Source of the DNA: Metabacillus crassostreae | GTDB lineage: Bacteria > Bacillota > Bacilli > Bacillales > Bacillaceae | NCBI RefSeq assembly: GCF_016908395.1 | Contig: NZ_JAFBDU010000005.1 | Span: 228,853-292,852 of the forward strand | Direction of reading: 5' to 3' | DNA length: 64,000 bases | Shown here: piece by piece, positions 58,967-64,000 of the stretch | Position numbering within the stretch: the first letter of the stretch is position 1 | Layout of the letters: each line of letters begins with the position of its first letter | Position numbers and translations under genes: made by a program | Notes under the pieces: generated by a model | The model's input: only the letters and a program-made list of their open reading frames with translations | Databases searched by the model: none | What the model was told of the DNA's origin: nothing

Positions 58967-61732
58967 TTAACTCATCGATAATGAAAAGAGTTCTTCAAGC
59001 TCATCTGATGAAAGCTCTGTGATCCAGTTTTCGCTTTGGATGATCTCATCGTTTAATGATTGCTTTTTTTCGAGCATTTCGTCAATTTTTTCTTCGATTG
59101 TTCCTGTTGTGATTAGCTTGTGAACATGAACAAATCGTTCTTGACCGATTCGGTAGGCACGATCTGTTGCTTGATTTTCAACGGCCGGATTCCACCAGCG
59201 ATCATAGTGAATGACATGATTGGCAGCAGTTAAGTTTAGGCCTGTTCCCCCAGCTTTTAATGAAAGAATTAAGATTGGGTATTCTTTGTTTTGGAACGAT
59301 TCGACCATACGATCTCGCTCGTTTTTCATCAAACTTCCATTTAAGAATAACACCTTATCTCCTAGCTCTTTTTCTAGCAAGCTTTTCATCATTTCACCCA
59401 TACCAATGTATTGAGTGAAAATCAGACAGCTTTCCTGCTGCTCGCGAATCGATGTTGTGAGTTCAATCATTTTTTCGATTTTATGTGAGCGAGTTAACAG
59501 CTGCTTTGGTTGAACTTCCTTTAAATAAAGTGCTGGATGATTACAAATTTGCTTGAGCTTTCCTAGCATTTTTAAAATCAGAGCTTTACGCTGCATTCCT
59601 GCTAATGCATTTACTTGATCAAATGTATCTTTAACAAGCTGTTCGTAAAGTGACGCTTGCTCAATAGATAGTGGAACATACTCTTTTTGCTCCTGCTTTT
59701 CCGGTAAATTTAAGGCAACCTGTTCATCACGCTTTGTTCTTCGAAGTAAAAATGGCTTAATATAGCGTTGAAGCTGTTCAATTTGTTCGAGATTTCGGTC
59801 CTTTTCAATTGGAAGCACATAGCGCTTATGAAAGCTATGTAAGCTGCCTAAATAGCCGGTATTTAGAAAGTCATAAATAGACCATAGCTCTGTTAAGCGG
59901 TTTTCCATCGGTGTTCCTGTTAATGCGATATGATGCTGACCATGCAGCTTTCGAATTGCGCGAGACTGCTTTGTATGAGCATTTTTTATATTTTGTGCTT
60001 CATCAAGACAAACCGTACTCCAGGTAATATTCGACATTTCATCAAAATCAGCATGTGATAAACCATATGACGTTAACACAACATCATAATCTGCGATCGA
60101 GGAATCAAACTTTTTAGCCTTCGCACGATTTGCTCCATAATGAAGCTTTACACTTAAATGTGGGGCAAACTTTTCAAATTCCTTCTGCCAATTCCCAAGT
60201 ACAGATGTTGGAGCAATAATCAGTGATGGAGTTTTAGGCTTTTCTTTTTCCTTCACATAAGAAAAATATGCGATCATTTGAATCGTTTTACCTAATCCCA
60301 TATCATCTGCTAAACAAGCGCCAAACGAAACACTTCGTAAAAATAACAGCCAATCCACACCGTTTTGCTGATATGGACGAAGTGTGCCAAGAAAATCCGT
60401 AGGAATTTCATGTGACGGCAGCTCACTTGTATCAGAAAGCTTACGAAGCATACCTTTCATTTGTTGATTTAGCTCAATTTGAATGTTAGCAAATGCTCGT
60501 GCATCAAGAACTTCATTTTGATCTTCATCAATGTCCTTTGCATTAAGCTCTTGATGTAAAATATCTGATAAATGCAAGCCTTCGCGATCAGCTTTTTTCA
60601 AAATTGCTTGAACCTGCTTAATGAAAGCTGGATCTAGCTTAATCCACTGACCTCTAAAATTCACAAGGCGACGCTGCTGTGAAACAAGCTGAGTAAATTC
60701 TTCTTCACTCATTTCCACACCATTTGTCGCAAAGCGCCAGTTAAAATCAATAAGTGAGTTCATGCCAACAAAGGACTGTCCTCGTGGTGAAGACGATACC
60801 TTTGCTTTTAGCATCAGTTGAGATTCTTTGACAACCTGCCACCAAGAAGGAAGCAGGATTTCAATGCCCATATTAATTAAGGTTTCACTAGCTTCTGTTA
60901 AAAATAACCACGCTTGATCCTCGGTAATATAGGTTGTGCCAGTTTGAAAGCTTAACCATGGTACAACATTTGCAAATCGATCTTGTTCACGTTCAATTTT
61001 ATCCGTGAAGGGACGCCATTTCTTCGGAAGATTCTCTGTACCTTGAAAGTGGAAAATTTCATCTTCGTTTTCCTTACTTCGAAGTAGGATTTCAAGCTGC
61101 CAATCCTCACCATCTAATTCTGGCTCATTTAAACGTAATCCAACTGTAAATGGCGTATCATCCTTATGCCAGCCAATTTTCTCAAGAAAGTCCGTTTCAT
61201 CAATAAAATGACCAAGATAGCTTATTAAAACAGGGTACGCATCTACGATATCAAGCCAAGCATCATGGAGAATGCTATCATTTTCAATCAGATCATTCAT
61301 ACTAGCTGAAAACCATTCAAGAGCAAAACCACTTAATTCATTTTTAGCATCTTTAAAGCGGGTAACACCTTGCTTCCAGCCTTCGAAATCAGGCAGATAG
61401 TCACCATTGCTAATCGTTTCGTAAATCGTGTGAGCATCATTCGCCAATTTTTCTGTATCCTCAGAAAAAGAGATGGTCGCAAGTGAGTTGTAGGTTTCTT
61501 TTCCTAGTAGCTCAACCATCATCCAAGGTGTTAGCTGAACAGCAGGGATGCCAATATAACTAATATCCTCTAGCTTTGTTCCGAAAAAAGATGATTCATG
61601 CCATGTGAAAAGGTAGCGTTTAAATTCATCAATTCCAAGCGGTGTATCATCATGTTTTGATGTACAGTAGACATAAAAATGATTGTTCTCGATTTTTTCA
61701 GCATGAACAATGATGTTGACTGTATTAATCAT
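58967..61732 (-). CDS. ywqA: SNF2-family helicase YwqA
   Basis: 921 residues. A long N-terminal region is followed by the two SNF2 lobes: Walker A DDMGLGKTIQ, Walker B DEAQ, TGTPMENRLTELWS in lobe 1, and SLKAGGTGLNLTAANHVIHYDRWWNP plus DRAYRIGQ in lobe 2. A DNA-translocating ATPase of the HepA/RapA-like type, role unclear. Its start overlaps the ywqB stop by 8 bp, so the two are translationally coupled and probably act together. Confidence 0.94.
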   Translation of the reverse strand: MINTVNIIVHAEKIENNHFYVYCTSKHDDTPLGIDEFKRYLFTWHESSFFGTKLEDISYIGIPAVQLTPWMMVELLGKETYNSLATISFSEDTEKLANDAHTIYETISNGDYLPDFEGWKQGVTRFKDAKNELSGFALEWFSASMNDLIENDSILHDAWLDIVDAYPVLISYLGHFIDETDFLEKIGWHKDDTPFTVGLRLNEPELDGEDWQLEILLRSKENEDEIFHFQGTENLPKKWRPFTDKIEREQDRFANVVPWLSFQTGTTYITEDQAWLFLTEASETLINMGIEILLPSWWQVVKESQLMLKAKVSSSPRGQSFVGMNSLIDFNWRFATNGVEMSEEEFTQLVSQQRRLVNFRGQWIKLDPAFIKQVQAILKKADREGLHLSDILHQELNAKDIDEDQNEVLDARAFANIQIELNQQMKGMLRKLSDTSELPSHEIPTDFLGTLRPYQQNGVDWLLFLRSVSFGACLADDMGLGKTIQMIAYFSYVKEKEKPKTPSLIIAPTSVLGNWQKEFEKFAPHLSVKLHYGANRAKAKKFDSSIADYDVVLTSYGLSHADFDEMSNITWSTVCLDEAQNIKNAHTKQSRAIRKLHGQHHIALTGTPMENRLTELWSIYDFLNTGYLGSLHSFHKRYVLPIEKDRNLEQIEQLQRYIKPFLLRRTKRDEQVALNLPEKQEQKEYVPLSIEQASLYEQLVKDTFDQVNALAGMQRKALILKMLGKLKQICNHPALYLKEVQPKQLLTRSHKIEKMIELTTSIREQQESCLIFTQYIGMGEMMKSLLEKELGDKVLFLNGSLMKNERDRMVESFQNKEYPILILSLKAGGTGLNLTAANHVIHYDRWWNPAVENQATDRAYRIGQERFVHVHKLITTGTIEEKIDEMLEKKQSLNDEIIQSENWITELSSDELEELFSLSMS

Positions 61733-63356
61733 GAATCAGCTTCCCCTTCTTTAACTCTTCTTTAAAAGCACGTAAACGCTTATGTTCAATCGCAAGCTGG
61801 TTGATATAATTCTCCCATACTTCCTCACGCTTAAGCTTTTTGTATTGTGCTTTAATTCGTTTTAAATACCGCACGGCCATTTTATAATTTTCACGCGTTT
61901 TCAGCGCAATTTCAGCTTGAACAGATTTTACATAAAGTGGAACAAGGATACCTGGCTCACTTTTCTCAATTTCCTTTAAAAGGTAGGAATCCATTTCATC
62001 AATCGTAAATCCAAGTAAAGTTTGCAGCTCAACCCAGGTTTTATACTGCTGCTTATCTAGTAACAAATCATGATATTCGGCATATGTTAAAGGCAGCATT
62101 TTACGACAGGCCTTTTCATACAACTGATCTTCTTTGGTCGCCGATGCATACTGTTGAATTAACTTCATCATATAACGCACCGTATATCGTTTTTCCTCAA
62201 AAGGAATCGAGCTATTTATGTATTCTGTTGCATTATTTAATAAATAAGAAATCCACCCTGAAAGTCGCTTCCAGTTTTTCTTTTTCATAATATCCTCAAC
62301 CCATTTAAAGGTTAAAGGTAGAGCGGCACTCGATAAGTGTTCAAGTGACTTGAAGATATCTTCATCACGTGATTGAAGAAAATCCATATGCATCAACGCT
62401 ATCTCAATTTCAATCGCATAAGATTCATTGGTTCTATCCATTTGCTCCAATTCTTCCTCAAGCCATTCACGTTCAATGGAGATAAACTTATCTCGACGCA
62501 ATAGCTCGATCCATAACAATTGATACAAACTCGTTCGTTCATATTGATAATGTTTACTTGTGAAAAGTAGCTCTCTAAAGCGTTCAACACTATCAACTAA
62601 AAGTGGATCAAGTGCAAATGGCAATGCATAGCGCTTCATCTCTGCAATCGCATTTTGAACATTATCAATCAGCTGATCAAGATATGGAAAAATAATATGC
62701 TGTAACATATAGTCAGTTGGCTTCGTCTCATTAATAAGCTGCAAAATTTTTAAAAATACCGTAACAGAAGCCTGCACGATAAAAAACTGCTTCATCTCAG
62801 GAGATTTTGGCGCCTTTTTTTTCAAATTAGAATAATAATGAAGAAATAAGCTTTGAAACAACTGATTTTGTGAAGGTACATTTTCAAGCCATTCATCATA
62901 CTCACGATTGAAAAAAGCAATCCAGCTTGCAAGAGAGGAGTCTTCATAATCTTTGTCAGGCTTCAAAAATGTGCTTGCTTTACGGACATTTCTAAGCACA
63001 TCATCTATTGACTTTTCTTCCTTCCAAAGGTCAACGAATGTTCCGACTCTGTCTACACTTGCATATACATAAAGGAAAGTAGCGATGCGATGTCGACATA
63101 TCCCTTCATAAGGACATGTGCATGTGCTCATCACAATATCATCTAAATCAAGCTCAACCTGGACACTTGTTACATCCTGAACCTTTGCTGAAACAGTATG
63201 AGTTGTCGTGTTCACATTATAAATACTGCCTTGACGAAATAAAATAAGCCCCTTTTTTATTAAATTTCGATCCTCTTCATTATGAGGAGACAGCAGCTGT
63301 TTCAATTGTTCACCGGCACCAAGCACAAGTTCCTTACTAATTTCTCGACCAAGCAT
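61725..63356 (-). CDS. ywqB: SWIM zinc-finger protein YwqB
   Basis: 543 residues from the ATG behind AAAGGGG; the frame is open about 77 codons further upstream, but that part is hydrophobic and unlike the family. The SWIM motif CTCPYEGICRH (CxC...CxH, near residue 75) binds zinc and probably DNA or protein. The rest is helical. It is always paired with the SNF2 helicase and thought to be its partner. Confidence 0.92.
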   Translation of the reverse strand: MLGREISKELVLGAGEQLKQLLSPHNEEDRNLIKKGLILFRQGSIYNVNTTTHTVSAKVQDVTSVQVELDLDDIVMSTCTCPYEGICRHRIATFLYVYASVDRVGTFVDLWKEEKSIDDVLRNVRKASTFLKPDKDYEDSSLASWIAFFNREYDEWLENVPSQNQLFQSLFLHYYSNLKKKAPKSPEMKQFFIVQASVTVFLKILQLINETKPTDYMLQHIIFPYLDQLIDNVQNAIAEMKRYALPFALDPLLVDSVERFRELLFTSKHYQYERTSLYQLLWIELLRRDKFISIEREWLEEELEQMDRTNESYAIEIEIALMHMDFLQSRDEDIFKSLEHLSSAALPLTFKWVEDIMKKKNWKRLSGWISYLLNNATEYINSSIPFEEKRYTVRYMMKLIQQYASATKEDQLYEKACRKMLPLTYAEYHDLLLDKQQYKTWVELQTLLGFTIDEMDSYLLKEIEKSEPGILVPLYVKSVQAEIALKTRENYKMAVRYLKRIKAQYKKLKREEVWENYINQLAIEHKRLRAFKEELKKGKLIHD

Positions 63357-63665
63357 ATGGTATGGACCCCTTTCATACATGCCAAACGTCTTGAAAAGTG
63401 TAAATGACTTCAAGACAAAATATATGTAAAAAATATAAGATAATTTAAAAATCCTAATTTCTTCATTATAACTCAAAAAGCCTTCATCAAAAAGGTTTCG
63501 TACAAGATTGAATCGGGGACATAAAAAGAAAGCTACTTTCGAACATTTTATTGTTGGAAAATGTACACAAGTACCAATTATTAACATCTTGCAAGCTTGT
63601 CAGAATACAAGTATAATAGTCCCATATTGTCTGAAAATGTAAACCGGAAAGGATATTTGTGGAAT

Positions 63666-63809
63666 ATGAAAGAAAATCAGCTGAAACAAGAAGAGCTGCT
63701 ACAAATTCTCTTAAGCGCATATGATAAAGGTGAGAAAACGAACGACGTTACTACGATAGAATTTGTTGAAGACCTTGTTACACAATTGAAAAAAATATAT
63801 GCATCTTGA
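63666..63809 (+). CDS. Small helical protein of unknown function
   Basis: 47 residues from ATG: MKENQLKQEELLQILLSAYDKG...EFVEDLVTQLKKIYAS. A TTG three codons earlier is an alternative. AAAGGA lies 12 nt upstream of the ATG. Divergent from ywqB. No family recognised. Confidence 0.5.
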   Translation: MKENQLKQEELLQILLSAYDKGEKTNDVTTIEFVEDLVTQLKKIYAS

Positions 63810-63831
63810 AAAAACTGAGCGCCTTTTAAAA

Positions 63832-63886
63832 TGTACCCTATAGAGCAGACACTTAAAAAAAGTCTACCTATGGGGTACTTTTTTGT
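63832..63886 (+). other. Hairpin at the probable left end of an insertion sequence
   Basis: GTACCCTATAG pairs with CTATGGGGTAC (one mismatch), then T6. It starts TGTACCC, the style of an IS3-family terminus, and precedes the transposase-like ORF by about 90 bp. It could also simply be a terminator for the small gene upstream. Confidence 0.45.
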
Positions 63887-63924
63887 ATAATTAAGAGAAA
63901 AAATGGGGATTGGGGAAAAACAGA

Positions 63925-64000
63925 ATGAGTAAAAAGATATTTACAGAGAAAGAGATTAAAGCACTTTCTGGTAACCCTTATGTTAAATCAGTTAGTACAA
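63925..64000 (+). mobile_element. Start of an IS3-type transposase orfA, cut by the window edge
   Basis: Open from ATG to the end (25 codons visible): MSKKIFTEKEIKAL...NPYVKSVST. The N-terminus EKEIKxLSxNPYVKSVS is one I recognise from HTH-type OrfA proteins of IS3-family elements in Bacillaceae. The identification rests on memory of this short stretch only. Confidence 0.6.

Overview
This is a low-GC, endospore-forming Bacillaceae chromosome segment. The evidence is spoIIR, spoIID, spoIIQ, spoIIID, racA and cotJABC, together with gene order that closely follows the ywk-ywq region of the Bacillus subtilis chromosome (racA, ywkD, prfA, prmC, spoIIR, ywlB-ywlG, glyA, upp, atp operon, ywzB, ywmB, murA, spoIID, spoIIQ, spoIIID, mbl, flhO-flhP, fabZ, ssbB, ywqA-ywqB). 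No rRNA, tRNA or CRISPR array was found. The species cannot be named from the sequence alone.

Layout. 1-4.8 kb: the 3' end of a wall-anchored metallophosphoesterase, two lipoproteins, racA and ywkD. 4.9-12.4 kb: prfA-prmC, a DUF4240 gene, spoIIR, ywlB, ywlC with a dense DnaA-box cluster, mntP and an esterase. 12.8-19.9 kb is an accessory block absent from this position in B. subtilis: a COG0523 metal-chaperone GTPase divergent from two alkaline phosphatases (one sortase-anchored, behind PhoP-like boxes), then a COG0701 permease and its TIGR03943 partner. 20.2-26.3 kb: ywlE, a chemoreceptor, rpiB, ywlG, glyA and upp. 26.9-29.1 kb: a secreted subtilase. 29.2-36.7 kb: the complete F1Fo ATP synthase operon atpZIBEFHAGDC. 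38-44 kb: ywzB, ywmB, murA, spoIID, spoIIQ and two VanZ-family genes. 44.2-46.6 kb: a sodium:solute symporter operon behind an operator-bearing promoter. 47.4-49 kb: a leader ORF matching usd, then spoIIID and mbl. 49.5-53.4 kb: a c-di-GMP-I riboswitch driving a secreted TIM-barrel-like protein, then flhO, flhP, an EpuA-family gene and fabZ. 53.6-58.8 kb: lipoprotein, cotJABC, ywpF, an XRE regulator, ssbB and small genes. 58.8-63.4 kb: the ywqB-ywqA SWIM/SNF2 pair. The window ends in what looks like the start of an IS3-type transposase orfA.

How the genes work together. The phosphatases share signal-peptide export, and two of them share a homologous C-terminal module plus an LPxTA sorting motif. 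With the PhoP-like boxes this suggests a surface phosphate-scavenging set. The flanking COG0523, COG0701 and COG3689 families are linked to zinc homeostasis, and alkaline phosphatase is a zinc enzyme, so the block may couple phosphate scavenging to zinc supply (inference). The c-di-GMP riboswitch sits directly upstream of a secreted protein and next to flagellar basal-body genes, a plausible motility/sessility switch.

Intergenic structure is rich. Three ~320-350 bp elements share terminal inverted repeats and enclose a GC-rich core that also occurs alone at least four more times. Three separate gaps hold degenerate tandem arrays with an exact 20- or 21-nt period. A different Bacillaceae-type dispersed repeat lies inside the ATP synthase operon between atpG and atpD.
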